A DNA stretch of 64,000 bases from Druceiella hillmani (GCA_039881145.1 JAYKKI010000005.1:29761001-29825000); one strand, 5' to 3'; counted from the stretch's first letter, positions 52,061 to 64,000 are shown. Translations and numbers: made by a program. Notes: generated by a model from the sequence alone, not told the origin.

Positions 52061-52424
52061 TTAAAAAAGTGGGTACTAAAAAGTAAGTAATAATTAACTC
52101 ATAATAAGTACCTACTTATTTGCAATAAATAACAGAGTTAATTATTTTAGAAGTCGGTGCCAGAGCTGCCGACTAACTTAAACAAATGTAAAATTGTATA
52201 TTGCAAATCAAATACACCCTTTTGGAATATATTTCGTATTGCTAGTACAATAGAAGGTGAAGTTTTAGATTTACATTATAAATTAAATTAAATTTTAAAT
52301 TTGTTTAATTTGACCCACAGTGCTGGCATCGACTTCAAAAATAAGTAACTTAGTTATTTATTGCAAATAAGTAGGTACCTATTTTGAGTTAATTATTTTT
52401 AACTGTTTAGTACCCATTTTTTAA
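52061..52424. repeat. Long imperfect inverted repeat
   Basis: The left arm (about 52,061-52,169) and right arm (about 52,318-52,424) are reverse complements at roughly 80-85% by eye, sharing 'ggtacctacttatttgcaat' and 'gggtacta', around a spacer of about 150 bp. The arms include the 'gaagtcg..gccag' terminus of the element. Confidence 0.8.
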
Positions 52425-52430
52425 AACCGG

Positions 52431-53939
52431 TTTTTAAAGCACATAAACCCAAAGCATTAACCAAAAATGTACTAATGTGGACAAATCACAAAACTTTTAT
52501 TCCAGAATAATGTTTGTTGGATTAGAGGCTGTTAATGTCCGTAAGACAATAATAATCGGATAATAACTTGTCAAGTATGTTTCGTTATTTAGTCAATGGA
52601 AACTTTTAGCACTTACCGAGTTTTAGTAATACATAAGCGTAATGTATTTTCAACGGGTCTGCGCCTTTTCGAAGGCAAGAATTTCCTCACAAATATCTAC
52701 TGTCTCATAATTGCATTCTCTGCTCCACGAGTGTTTTATAAGGTTTCCCTCACTTGCGCTCGTTAAAATTGTTTCAATTAATATTTTGTCGGTAAATATT
52801 CCTTGTTAAGTCCATTGGAATGCTTTTTATATGCATAATAACGCCAGTTATCGTATTATGCATTAGTGCATACAGCAGATCACAATAGGTGGATGACGCT
52901 TTGAAACTTTAATCAGTTAACGAAAGAAACAAAACATCTTTATCCTTTCAGTATCAAGTTTCAGTGTCTCCCTATATTTGCGTTCGTTTCTTATATTATC
53001 TTCTTTATTATTTCATTGATTTTTAAAAGTGAGTGCCATACATTTCATTTGTGAGTTAATTTTCTCAGTGAGATAATATTGAAACATTTGAAGAAATGTA
53101 TCTGTTGAAGTCATATCATCAAACTCATCTTCATAGTATGTTCTAAAAAGATCTGAAAATAACTAATGGCTTTTCTCTTTCAGCAAAGATTCAAGACACT
53201 CGATTGAAGTGCACTTCTTTTATACTTGTGAATATCCTAGATTACTTCTTGAAATAAATGACACTGATTACAGAAAGATCCCAGCCACCGTTTCAGTAGA
53301 ATGCGTTACCTATAGGTATGTATATACATACATATTTTGCCTGCGTTCCACTTTTGCCTTCTTCCTCATATCTGGAAAGTAATAGTTACATTGAATTGAC
53401 TCAAATACAAAATAAAAGTTTGACAATAACGTAAAATTAATCATTTTTAGTGTCCCTAAGTACCTGTGTACATGGTAAATAAACTTTTAATAAAGAGTTC
53501 GCCTAGATGAATTGTATTTTATGAAATTTTCTCTAAACGTTGTTTAAAATTTTACACATCACTATTCACAATAATGTCTTTCTTTATTAATGTTTTACTA
53601 CAATACAATTTCTCTGGAAATGCCCGTTTACGTAGTGTGCATCCTTTACCATAATTTAGTTTTGAATTTTAATAATTCATAAAAACAATACTGTATAAAA
53701 ACGCACAATATTGAAATATTAAAAACCATAATTTCTAAAAAGTACTTGCAATCAATACGGTGTCCATTTCTTCTATATTGAAAATAATGTTCTGAAAGCT
53801 AGCTTAAAGCCTAATAGATCCTAAGTATTTCTTCATATTTTATTTACTTATTTGAATATATTTATCAAAACATCACAGGTAACCTACTCGTAACGATAAA
53901 AATTAATGGGTTAAAACCAAAGAAGGCATATACTAAACT
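52431..53939. other. Paralogous unit 3, blocks d and e, noncoding
   Basis: 52,743-52,895 and 53,463-53,560 match unit 1 at 7,738-7,890 and 8,340-8,460. No gene is seen. Confidence 0.5.
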
Positions 53940-55840
53940 AAGGAACTGTGGAACACAGCGGCGACACATTTCCACAAATTTACTGTGATGTGTGATTGAT
54001 TGCGTGAATGCAGGAAATTGTCAGGCACGACGAATGAAAGTTTACTGAAAAACACAGGGCGTAGAATTTTTCACTTTTAATAGTTGGAAGATAAATTTTA
54101 TAAGTGTAGCGTCTCTTCTGAGTTGTGAGGAAACGAAGCCTAGCATAGCCTAGAGGAAATCAGTAGAAAGTAGAAAGGGGAAGGAACCAGACCATCTCAT
54201 ATTCAGATATCGAAGGAACGTCTTTTGTACAGGTTTAATCATCATGCTGTACTTGGCTTCGTGTGGATTCTAAATAATGGTACCGGATTCTAACGGGATA
54301 TGCACCAATGAAGTATACAGCAAACCAATTGATGGCATAAATTGACAAAATTTAATTGACAAAATTTAACACGAATCCAAGTTTCCGAAATTATTTTTTG
54401 CTATATCCTCCATGTGCCGACGAAACGTCAATCGCAAATCAAATTTGAGTCCTAAATCAGGAACCTCATACAAACGTACGTTTGATTCCACGGAATGCTT
54501 ATTCGTTTTTAAGAGGAGCATATGTTCGATTGACTCACTATTTAACATTTGCTTGTGTTAAGCCATAAGCCACTTGTTGCACTCCACTCAACGATGGCGC
54601 TGAAGTCACGGCGTAACTATTCTCCATCTCCATCATCCATCTTTAATGACTGTAAAAGGTTTCATGTCGTTCGCGAATTACAAACAGCGCGCAGTTGTTA
54701 CGCCGCAACCAATATTGTTTACCAGAATCGTGAAAAATAGAGGCCCAAGATCCAAAACCTGGCTTACTCCCGCTCGTGTAAAATCTCAGTTATAAAGTCG
54801 CCCAATCGTACGTATTGCCTTCTATCCGAAGGATATTAGGAGTAAAATCGTAAAAGTTGAACGGAGAACCCTTCCTCGCTAAGGCGATTTAATAAGATAT
54901 CGTTATCTATATGAACAAAAGTTTTCTGGTGGACAAAATATGCAATATCTACTTAAAATCAAAGGTCAACATTTTTTATATTGCGTTTGACTGTAGATCG
55001 AATCAATTTAAACACCCCACTAGTCACTAGTGGATCGATGTTTCCAAGATGATAAAAATAATACTTACATCTGATGTCGGCAATTAACTGCTGATTCAAT
55101 TGGGTACTGTACCTTAGAACGCTTTTGGGTCTTAAAGGAAATATACGAGTTGATACAGGAGAAAACTGGGTTGTAGAAAAAACAGCGACATTCACATCGT
55201 CAATTAAGCAAAAATCGCTCCAATAGACCTCAGACAGGGGACGATAAAGCGAAACATAGTCTCCCTTTGAATAATTCCAGTTGATGCAGAATTCAATACC
55301 GAATATGGTTGAGCACTAAATAGAGAGAATGCATTATGGATACTCACGAAAAGTACAGGAAGATGGTCCTCGCGCATAAATGATTGCCAGCATCGCTGCG
55401 GTTGCACCACCGTCACTCACTAACACCACATCTAGCATTCTTCCACTTGCATTACATTCATTATTACCATTTACACATGACCAATACGATAAAATATATT
55501 CATATAAATATAACGATTTATGGAGACAACAGTACATATTAAAATCACCAATTACAAGCATATTAGATTAAGATATTCACAGATATTAGTAATATGCATA
55601 AAAATAATTGATAAGAAAAACTGGATGTTAATGGAGGAATGTACACTACGCAAATATATACATTATTGTGGCAAACAGATATCTTCGCCCACAAATGTGG
55701 AAAGCTCCAACACGAAGGGTTCATATGCGGCCAGAAAAACGCCGCCGCCGGGCGTAGCCCGTTCGCATGTTAGCACCGTGTAACTCCTGTTCAGAATCTC
55801 GCCATCGTGTACCGACTCGTTGTGATCGTAAAATTAAGTT
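53940..55840 (-). mobile_element. Non-LTR retrotransposon (jockey-like LINE) remnant
   Basis: About 1.9 kb on the minus strand with endonuclease traces at the right, RT traces in the middle and the C-terminal part at the left. This is a single 5'-truncated and internally shortened LINE copy. It is GC-richer than the host DNA and lies between blocks e and f of unit 3, which are much closer together in unit 1, so it is an insertion. The ends are approximate; no target duplication was identified. Confidence 0.75.
53950..55835 (-). pseudogene. LINE endonuclease-reverse transcriptase remnant
   Basis: In minus-strand order: endonuclease pieces 'GEILNRSYTVLTCERA', 'GGGVFLA', 'VYIPPLTS' and 'MLVIGDFNM' (the GDFN motif of AP-like endonucleases, near 55,545). 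RT pieces follow: 'HIDNDILLNRLSEEGFSVQL' (about 54,930), 'QVLDLGPLFFTILVNNI' and 'FANDMK' at about 54,677-54,660, where the usual catalytic F/YADD has become FAND. Next are 'VPDLGLKFDLRLTFRRHMED' (54,380-54,470) and 'VQKTFLRYLNMR' (about 54,220). Multiple frameshifts and stops and the changed catalytic Asp mean it is dead. The order and motifs fit jockey-type elements. Confidence 0.75.
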
Positions 55841-58140
55841 GTATACTATATTTATTTAAAAATAATTAAGCAATTTCTTTTAAAATTAAAAGTTAGTAAA
55901 AGTCTTTTGGTAATAAGACAACATTACCAGTGCAAACTATATTTGTAATTTATTTATTACATTACCAATTTTATTTGTCGCTCATGGTATGATTTATTAG
56001 ATAACATAAATTAATCCAAAATTATTACTTTGTTTTCATTTTTCATTTCACTCAACTTTCACATACTTGTCGTCTTCAGAATTGGATTTAACCCTATAAC
56101 TATGATATTTCTTTAGTTTTTTCAATGAATATATCGTAAACTTTGTGAAATAATTTAAGTTAAACATACTTGAGAATCGAAATATCCGACACTCGTTTCA
56201 CATAAACTGATTTGGCAGCTGATGCTCTACAATGTCCACTTTATGCTTTTAGCGCTCGTTTCCAAAGTTCTTTTATAAATAAGAACTTATAGATTTATAA
56301 AATTCAGCCATCAGTGTCTTGTCATTTTTACAGGTTTAAATCAACGTGTATATTATTTTGTAATAAAAGTTTCTCAATTATCAAAGATCAAACAAAGAAA
56401 GAATAAAAATAAGTTTAAAAGATCGACATACACGGATCTCTATTTTATAAATAACTTGATATGTTTGAAATTCAGTTGTCTCCTGGTATTACCTACTGGT
56501 CATAATATTTTAAATATATTTTCTACATAATATTTAATATATTTTAAAAAGTACTTTTTTCCGCATATCCATGGTTATGGTCATATTTTCAGGATGAAAA
56601 CTTTATTAGTGGTCAATCACTTTTACAGTGATTATAGATGTGAAATCGATTATCAAAAGATGTCGAATTAATCTTCGCGGCATTTCAAAAGTCACTGTAT
56701 TGACAATATCATACATAAAATTATCTATGAACAAAATATGGTTCAACGTATGCAATCGCTGTCGATGTGTAGCCAGAATTTATGTACGTTATTTTCGTTA
56801 AAAATTGCCTTAATATTATACGTGGTTTATTATGTTTTATAGATTATATTAATTTATCGTATACATAAGAAATAAAACAATCTATTTAATTTACAATTAA
56901 ATAATAATCAATTATTTATTTAATATACTCGTTGCCAAGATTAAAACTAGTACAATGGCTGTGGCTATTATCCTTGTCTGGTGAATATTACTTATAATTC
57001 GTTTTTTGATGGCATTTCCTTTGAAGATTTTTGCAATAATTATGACTAACCACTAACACTCTTTGATATTCTTATTATCGTTCAAAAATATGTTTCATTT
57101 TTTTAGTTTAAAAATTCTCAACCTATCCGCAGGTTTCACAATTACTTCTACTGTAAACTAGAAGAAATGCCATTATGACAAAATTGTACACTTATTACAG
57201 AAGGTAACAATGATTGTTTTTCGAAAAAAATAGGCAATAGTTTTACATCCGTCAAGGAGTATCAACAATATCACACAGGTATTATATCAATAATTACATT
57301 AGGTTATTAACACACTTCAGTAGCTGAAATCTCCAGTGTTATTTATGTTTAGTTGTAGTCGCACCAATGGCTTGGTAAACTTTTCCCGTAAATACTTCCT
57401 TTATCTAACTGTATTATTGCGAAATGTTATTATAAAAAGGAAAATTAACAACAAAAGTAAAATTTCTATTCACAATGTCAATCCATCCAAAATATGGCAA
57501 GAAAATATATACCAGCCTTATATTGTACCTTTTTCTTTGGATAACATATATTGTCAAATTTTCTGTTTTAACTATTATAGGTTCTTTGTTTAATTATAAG
57601 GAAATTGTTCCAAATTAACATATTATGCACATTTGTCGACAAAAAAATATAAAAAATATAAATTTATATTACAATATTAAAATATTATGAAACATGGAAA
57701 ACTTTTATGCTATAACAAACCAATACTGATGTCGATAAGACGTGATATGAGGAAAGACGTAAATGACTTCTATAGCCATCGATTTCCAGCACCTCATTGC
57801 ATTACGGCGCCTCACGTTATTACAACCATTTTTATTCCATCAAGCATTATGGTCGAAGCGATTTACTGTTGTAACATCTGATTAAATTGGTACTTATTTA
57901 GCAAAGGTGGTCGGTTGAATTATCACAGTAATCACCCACGAGTCTTCTTCAATTTTTGTTTTGATATGTTTTCAATATTTTCCAATTTTGCACTATGACT
58001 CGTAGGAACATATTTCCATGTAGATATATAAAGAAAGAAACGTGAAAATTTTGAACCGAGTTTCTTAAGTTTTGCAAAGTGATACTGTTGCCTAAGTTAC
58101 TCTTAGTGTTTTCCTTTGATATGCTTTTCTTAATAAAGAA
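55841..58140. other. Paralogous unit 3, blocks f to h and m, noncoding
   Basis: Matches unit 1 in order (55,862 with 9,100; 56,150 with 9,420; 56,945 with 10,425; 57,470 with 11,040). Minus-strand exon-like readings: '[19 protein letters not shown]' (about 57,490-57,550), 'NIHQTRIIATAIVLVLILAT' (about 56,940-57,000), and a donor-like CAA/GTATGT at 56,169. All lie on one strand and in one order, as expected for a multi-exon gene, but no continuous gene can be built. Confidence 0.45.
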
Positions 58141-58290
<150 letters not shown>

Positions 58291-58594
58291 TGTAAATTGT
58301 GTTTACGTTTTGTTCATATTAAAATGCCATTTCATTTGTCTTAAAATTTGTTTCGCTGTTGGTATAGTAGATCCTTTCACTATTTTAAAGTATTTATGAC
58401 AACTAGCACTGACTGTATTTTCATTTAATATCGAACCGTCAAATCCATATTGAATATTACGTATGATTAAAATTTATCTAAACTGAAAAATATATCGTTT
58501 ACACATAAAGACATGTTTAATTAAAAATGTATGATTTCTAGCATTCTTTAGAATATGATTATTTCTTTACGTACTTTAATGTAAAAAAATTATT

Positions 58595-58626
58595 TATATA
58601 TATATGTATATATATATATATATATA
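58595..58626. repeat. Short (TA)n tract
   Basis: About 32 bp of TA with one TGTA interruption. Confidence 0.9.
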
Positions 58627-61041
58627 CTTGTTGCTATGGGAGCAATTTCTCAAAGCCAATCAGGACACTAGACCAGTCTCGTTCGACAAGCGAATTATTA
58701 ATTTTGATTGAAGCGAGCATATTTAATAATTATTTAACTCAAAAGTGTACAGAGCGCATTTCAACTCCTTTCACTTAATTAGTTATTGCTCGTTACCTGC
58801 AAGTTTTTAAAAGTTTTATATACAGTATATCCATTAAAAAATAGAAACTATTGAAATTGAATTTCATGTCAATCCGTTTTCTAGCAAACTCAAAAAATCA
58901 ACAATTAAAACTTCCTTCTTTACATAATTAGTATGATATTTAAGTTGTTCACTTTAAAGGAAAACATAAGTCTTATTTATTCACCTTAATATTCTACACA
59001 ATTCCTGATAATTCGGATTATTTTTTTTATTTTCGTGATTTTTTCGTTTTGTAAAATCGTGACGAAACGAGTGACGCCCAGATAGTCGTTTCAATTATTC
59101 CTATTCCTTCCATAAAAATCACATGGATTGCAGAAACCTATCTACCAATTAATAAAAATGTTTGAGGTCATCTAATTATACTTAATTATATAAATTTCCA
59201 ATTAATTCTCTCGTATACCAAGCGGAAGTTAATTAATCGAATCAAAAATATTTTATATAGAAATTATATATTTTATTTCGCTGTTGTACTTTCTATATTT
59301 CTTTCGAAACCCTCCCGTCGAATAAACATAAGAAAGCAGCGCACATAGCTATAATATCATAGGTTCCTAGCCTATTCAGATATTGAATTATCCACTACGA
59401 GCTTAATACATACCACAGTGGATCAAACACCTTTGAGATCTTAATCACAGAACACGAATTCGAAAACATTATTACTTTTCTTTAAATTATTCTAATGCGA
59501 GAGACTACTTAATGAAAATACATCTTAAGCGTGAAACCTTACATGGTATAAAGTAACCAGACAAGAAAAGCTCGCTGACAGAATACATACTAAATCTCCA
59601 GCGAGCATAAATTTTCCAGCAAACAAAAGTGTAATTGCTTCAGTAAAATTTATACTTGATTCCGTCATCCGTTTCAAAATAAAATGTAAATATTTTTCGC
59701 AAGTATAGTTAATTCTAGATAGATTTAAGAGTTGTGGTTTAAAAAATATAAAATGGAAACGCTTATTTTATTGGAAACTCTTTATATAGGAAAATATTCA
59801 TGCAGACATTTTCTTAGAATCGGGGTCAATAATTGTTACATGACCAGCCATACTCCTACAAATAAATTATTACCCGTATTAGAGAAATCATTAAAATCTT
59901 AACTTTGATATTTCTCTTGAAACTACGTAAGAAAATACTTAAATACATAAAGTAGTGACATGCTTTATTGTTTCATATTTGTATGTATTAAACGATGCCT
60001 TTTTATGATTTGATAGATCAACGGTAGGTCCGACAATAATGTTATTGCCCACTTATTATATAGTGGGAAAGCAGATGGTATGTTTCCACATTCAGGACTA
60101 AGAATGGATAAAGTGAGCAACAAAGAAAAAAATCAAATAACTTAAATAAAATAAGTTATATTTAATTTCTCTCATATGATTTATTTAGTTAGTATACTTC
60201 AAGTGTTTTGATTTGTAAATTATATTAGTCATTTTTAGGTTATAAAAAACTAAAGTCGTTTGATAGGATACATTTATTTTAAAGGACAGGCTGGGTGCAT
60301 TAAATGATATTCAGATAAAGTTTTTTACAATAAAACGTGAATAAAAAATAAACTAAACATAATATCTTTCATATTTAATAAATATGATGTTTTGATACCA
60401 ATAATATCTAAGTGAGTTCAACCTTTTTTGTTCTTATAACAAAATTGATTTACGCCATTAAAATTTCTGAACAATTAACAAGGATTTATTTGCCAATAAT
60501 ACAATTTAATATGCAGCTCACTACCGTAAGTTAACCTTAGATTAAACAAAATAACACAAACAAGAAACATATATGGGACAATATGAAAATATATGGAAAA
60601 CTTAAGAAAACCTTGGAAGTCAAATGTCCCTTACAGCGCGAACGCCATTAAAGTTTTTTGTTAACTTTGTCGTCAGCGTGTTAGCTTTTCCAAGAAAGTG
60701 CCATTATTAAATACGTAACAAGATTGACAGAGAGAATAAAGGCAACTGTATTATACTTTTCTCTATTGAAATAATGTTTCTTTACTGAAATAATAAATTG
60801 AATTTTTATTTAAAAAATATCTCAACAATAACACACAAAACTTTACGAACATTAACAATTTTATACAATACGCATACTTTTTCATAGAATTCTCTGGAAA
60901 AGGCACTTACGTATCGTCTGAGCTTTAGCTATTTTACTGATTCTTAGATATGACATAAGAAACTGTGCAACTTGTTGAATACAAAATAAAGTTTCATTCA
61001 TTGTCTATAGATATTTTAAGTCTAATAAATATTTAATTCCT
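58627..61041. other. Paralogous unit 3, blocks o to r, noncoding
   Basis: Matches unit 2 at 32,230-33,570 in order, ending at about 60,760. 60,760-61,041 is unassigned AT-rich DNA. No gene is seen. Confidence 0.5.
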
Positions 61042-61102
61042 CACAACTAATTGAAAATACTTGATGTAGTATTATTTTACTTTAGTTAAATTCTTTAATC
61101 CC
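61042..61102. repeat. Degenerate partial copy of the foldback arm
   Basis: 'aactaattgaaaatacttgatgtagtattattttac' resembles the outer part of the adjacent foldback arm in direct orientation, immediately to its left. It may be a relic of an earlier insertion. Confidence 0.5.
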
Positions 61103-61106
61103 AACT

Positions 61107-61340
61107 AAATGAAACTACGTGATGTAGTATTATTTCTACTTTCTTTAATTTCTTTACCGCGACCTAGGTTTCGTTGTATTACAAGACCTTCAGGTGGGAT
61201 ATTAGCAAAAAATATATGGAAAACTCAAAACTCTTTTTTTGCTAATATCCCACCTGAAGATCTTGTAATACAACGAAACCTAGGTCGCGGTAAAGAAATT
61301 AAAGAAAGTAGAAATAATACTACATCACGTAGTTTCATTT
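61107..61340. mobile_element. Penelope-tail foldback, near-perfect 105 bp arms
   Basis: Arms 61,107-61,211 and 61,236-61,340 are reverse complements with one mismatch and a 24-base spacer. Each arm contains 'cctaggtttcgttgtattac' (or complement), 'cttcaggtgggatattagc' and the end 'aaatgaaactacgtgatgta'. The right arm continues into the tail 'aattgtgaataatgaatttc', which is the 3' region of the adjacent Penelope-like element on the opposite strand. Same family as the 23.5 kb and 38.7 kb copies, and the youngest of the three. Confidence 0.9.
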
Positions 61341-64000
61341 AATTGTGAATAATGAATTTCTACAAAATTATCGCCAGATATATTTATTATTTAAATTCTT
61401 TAAGACAACCTAGGTTTCGTTGTATGACATCTTCAGGAGGGCAATTTACAAAGACTGACTCTAAGAAACTACAACAGCGATTAAATATATACATAACGAT
61501 AGCGGAAGCGGGGATTGCGCTGGTTTTCCTACTGTTTGCGTTAGTGAGTTGAGTAAGTGAGTTTATGGTAGGGGAGCGGAGTAGTTTTTATTATATTTTC
61601 GAAAGTTATACAATATACAGATATTTTAGTGAGGGTAATAATTTAAATTAATATTATTCTATGATACAATGCAAATATTCAGGTGTACATAATAAATTAA
61701 ATGGATGTTATTCTCAGTAATATATTTATACAATAGCAAGGGCTGTTCTGTTGGTTGGGATCAGGTTATACAACTAATTATACATATCTCCCATTTTTTG
61801 CTTTTTTTTTTGCAAAGTGTCTTCTTAGATGTGTTGCCGGGCTGAAACAATTTGAGGTGCACTGCACTGTCTATGTTGTATGACTACGTTATGTCTTGGA
61901 GACATTGTACTGAGTTGTTCATTTAAAATATTAATGTTGGTGTCTTTTTTACGTCTGTTTATATCTAATGTTTATAGGATGTTGAGTTTATTGCCTTGTG
62001 TATATATTTGTAACATATAGGGAGCATTTTCGGTATGAGGGTGATAATTATTTTCAATAAGATATTTTGCAAAGTAAGATGTGTCATGATGTGTTATTTT
62101 GCCAGCTAGCAATGTGTTTTTCGTATCTAATAATCGCTTCCTGTTTGGCCTATATATACGCCATTACAGTCATTGCCGTTAAGTTTATAGATACCACTCT
62201 TTATATATTTTTATATTTCTTCTGTATTATTGATTAGGGTTTTACCAAAGCTTTTTAAAGTACTATAAGCACATGTGGTATTATTTATATTTTTATTATT
62301 AGTTAAGAGTTTTTCTAGTTTAATTGATACATTACCTATGTATGGGATGAATTTGTAGTAAATTTTATTATTATTTGATACTATCGGGTATATTTCTTGG
62401 ATTAGCATTTTTCGTGATTCGAGTTTTGTGACGTTTTGTGACGAATTGATGGGTTATAATTATCATTTACTGCGATTTTTTTTTAGTTTTTATTTCTTTA
62501 CGTAAATTAGGTTCTTTTATTGGCATGGTTAAAACTCTATTAATTATCGAACGGTAGGATACTAACTTATAGGACCAAGGGTGTTGTGATCGACTATTGA
62601 TTATGGTATTAGCAAATGAGTTTTTCTTGAATCTACTAAATTTAGGTTTTTTGTTTTTGCATTCCAATGTGATATTTAAAAAGTTAATTTATTATGTTAT
62701 TTTACTCCTAAAATGAATTTTACATGTTGTGTAGAGAGTTGATAAAGTTGACAAACTGGTGTAATTGTCACTGAGTACCTTTCCAGCAGATAAGAATGTC
62801 GTCCACGTATCTATAATAGTTTACTACATAGGTCGGTAATTTACTGCTTAAGAGTTTGGCTTTTGGATTGTTCTTGAATAACTCGGTTAACAGAGGACTG
62901 AAGGGGACTTCATTGCGAGACCATTGACTTGTTGAAAAAAATTGTTATGAAATAGAAATACTTTTGGTCCATGTATAATTTAAACACGTCTATAATTTCC
63001 GATATTTCAATGAGGTTCAACCGTTTCTTTTCTAAAATATCTGAAATAATATTCAGGCGATCTTTTAGTAGTATATTAGAAAACAAGTTCCTCGCGTCGA
63101 GTGATATTAATTTACAATTGGGTGTTAGGTGTGTATTTTTGATTTTATTACAGAGATCAAGGGAGTTTTTCATAGTAGATTTAGGTGCAAATTCGGTTTT
63201 ATTTCGAAAGATCTTATTAATTGTTTTGAGGGTGCGTTCATGTATGATCGTATAGGTATATTTTGTTTATGGAATTTAGGTTGTCCATGGAGTGTGAGGG
63301 GTTTAAGGTTCATTTCTGTAACTTTACGTCTAGCAAATTCATTAGGAAATGTGGTATTACAAGTTTTTGATTATTTGTTTGACATTGTCTGAAAATGTTT
63401 TAATGGGGACTTTGTAGATTTATAAAGTCTTCTGATTTAAGGAAATCATACACATTATTTTTATATTTTCTTTGTTTCAGGATAACTATAGTGTTGCCTT
63501 TATCTGCTTTAGCTAAAATGACTTTGTCTTTACTAATTTTATTTTGTAAATTACGTCGGGTCAAAATTTCTTTGTTAATGTGTGTTTTGGCTTTAGAGTA
63601 TTTTTTACATATTATATCAGCAGCTTTGTGTTTAGTAAGTGCGTCCTGGTTATTGAAAGCAATCGCGGTATCTACTACTAGTAATTCTATGTTTTTTCGA
63701 GAGGGTGCGGTAGGAAAATTATATTTAAATCCTATTAAAAGTTTCTATTTCTTTATTATTAAATATTGATTTTCAGAGGTTTATCGTCCTAGGATGAAAT
63801 GTTTGTTTGGGTGTAGTGTTTGGTTTCTGGGTTTTGGCTTTTAGTTTTTAAATTTTATTTAATGACAGATGGTGACGGCTTTTGCTGTTGCTTTGTGGAC
63901 TGCTTGAGTTGTTCTACTAGTCTCGATGTGATGCATGTCTCGATGTGTGTAGTCTCGACGTGACTTGGTATTAGTTTAAACTTAGAGTAAATATGGTTAT
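61341..64000 (-). mobile_element. Penelope-like retroelement, enters from right edge
   Basis: On the minus strand, from the right edge of the window, the sequence reads as a Penelope-like element: RT domain, then GIY-YIG endonuclease, then a 3' region containing 'CTGAAGATGTCATACAACGA' (about 61,436-61,417) and the tail shared with the foldback elements. The 5' part lies outside the window. Moderate frameshifts and stops are present throughout. Confidence 0.85.
62130..64000 (-). pseudogene. Penelope-like RT and GIY-YIG endonuclease, broken
   Basis: Minus-strand order: 'VILAKADKGNTIVILKQ' (about 63,530-63,480), 'HGQPKFHKQNIPIRS' (about 63,290-63,240), 'CKLISLDARNLFSN' (RT motif with Asp, about 63,110), 'SPFSPLLTELFKN' (about 62,900), the catalytic 'YYRYVDDILICW' (62,815-62,785), then 'KSGIYKLNGNDCNGVYIGQT' (62,204-62,145). 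In the last, GIY and YIG are separated by a Cys-containing loop, as is typical of canonical Penelope elements. Several stops and frameshifts break the gene (for example after QTGSDY). RT copies the RNA and GIY-YIG cuts the target. Confidence 0.85.

Larger units (their letters stand above)
51187..52430. mobile_element. Repeat element with 'accgacttcaaaaa' termini
   Basis: Begins 'accgacttcaaaaaagagga' at about 51,190 and carries the inverted form ('attttagaagtcggtgcc') at 52,143-52,160. This terminal word recurs in many insect repeats from general experience, but I cannot name the family. The interior is a tandem array (51,329-51,905), followed by a long inverted repeat (52,061-52,424). It interrupts unit 3 between blocks n and d. 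No protein is convincingly encoded. Confidence 0.5.

Noticed and set aside
55380..55783. Plus-strand open frames of 63 and 87 codons
   Set aside because: Antisense to the LINE endonuclease remnant, which gives a recognisable reading on the minus strand.
61109..61342. 77-codon plus-strand frame reading 'NIPPEDLVIQRNLGRGKE'
   Set aside because: It lies wholly within the palindromic foldback arms, so both halves are reverse complements of each other. I treat it as element sequence rather than a gene.
63129..63769. Plus-strand open frames of 87-94 codons near the right edge
   Set aside because: Antisense shadows of the minus-strand Penelope-like RT gene.

Overview
The window looks like AT-rich, gene-poor nuclear DNA of an insect or another arthropod. 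There are no operons, Shine-Dalgarno sites or long intact reading frames. It holds many (TA)n tracts and decayed transposons of typical animal families: mariner, Tigger/pogo, Ty1/copia, a jockey-like LINE, a Penelope-like element and a tRNA-derived SINE. The exact species cannot be read from it. I see no intact host protein-coding gene.

The background is the most notable part. Between the recognised transposons, the same blocks recur in the same order, at an identity I judge by eye to be roughly 65-80%. This suggests three degenerate paralogous units: unit 1 about 0.2-11.5 kb (possibly to 17 kb), unit 2 about 18.3-33.6 kb, and unit 3 about 39.8-60.8 kb. Several conserved blocks read on the minus strand as short exon-like open frames next to splice-like signals, and some encode hydrophobic segments. 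My best but weak guess is a decayed tandem array of a multi-exon membrane-protein gene, possibly a chemoreceptor. Unit 3 keeps the most blocks.

Transposon layout: an internally deleted mariner at 1.1-1.9 kb (minus-strand transposase); a broken transposase-like gene at 15.1-17.0 kb; palindromic foldback elements at 19.8, 23.5, 38.7 and 61.1 kb; a SINE at 28.6 kb; a decayed copia element with LTRs at 33.6-37.0 kb; a Tigger element with terminal inverted repeats and TA target duplication at 41.7-44.0 kb; a 129-130 bp tandem array plus long inverted repeat at 51.2-52.4 kb; a LINE remnant on the minus strand at 53.9-55.8 kb; and a Penelope-like element entering from the right edge on the minus strand at 61.3-64.0 kb. 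The 23.5, 38.7 and 61.1 kb foldbacks share sequence with the 3' tail of that Penelope-like element.

Long (TA)n microsatellites punctuate the window, and a (CA)n/(CG)n tract at 38.4-38.6 kb is a strong Z-DNA candidate. Most open frames are chance frames in AT-rich DNA, translations of (TA)n, or antisense shadows of transposon genes.
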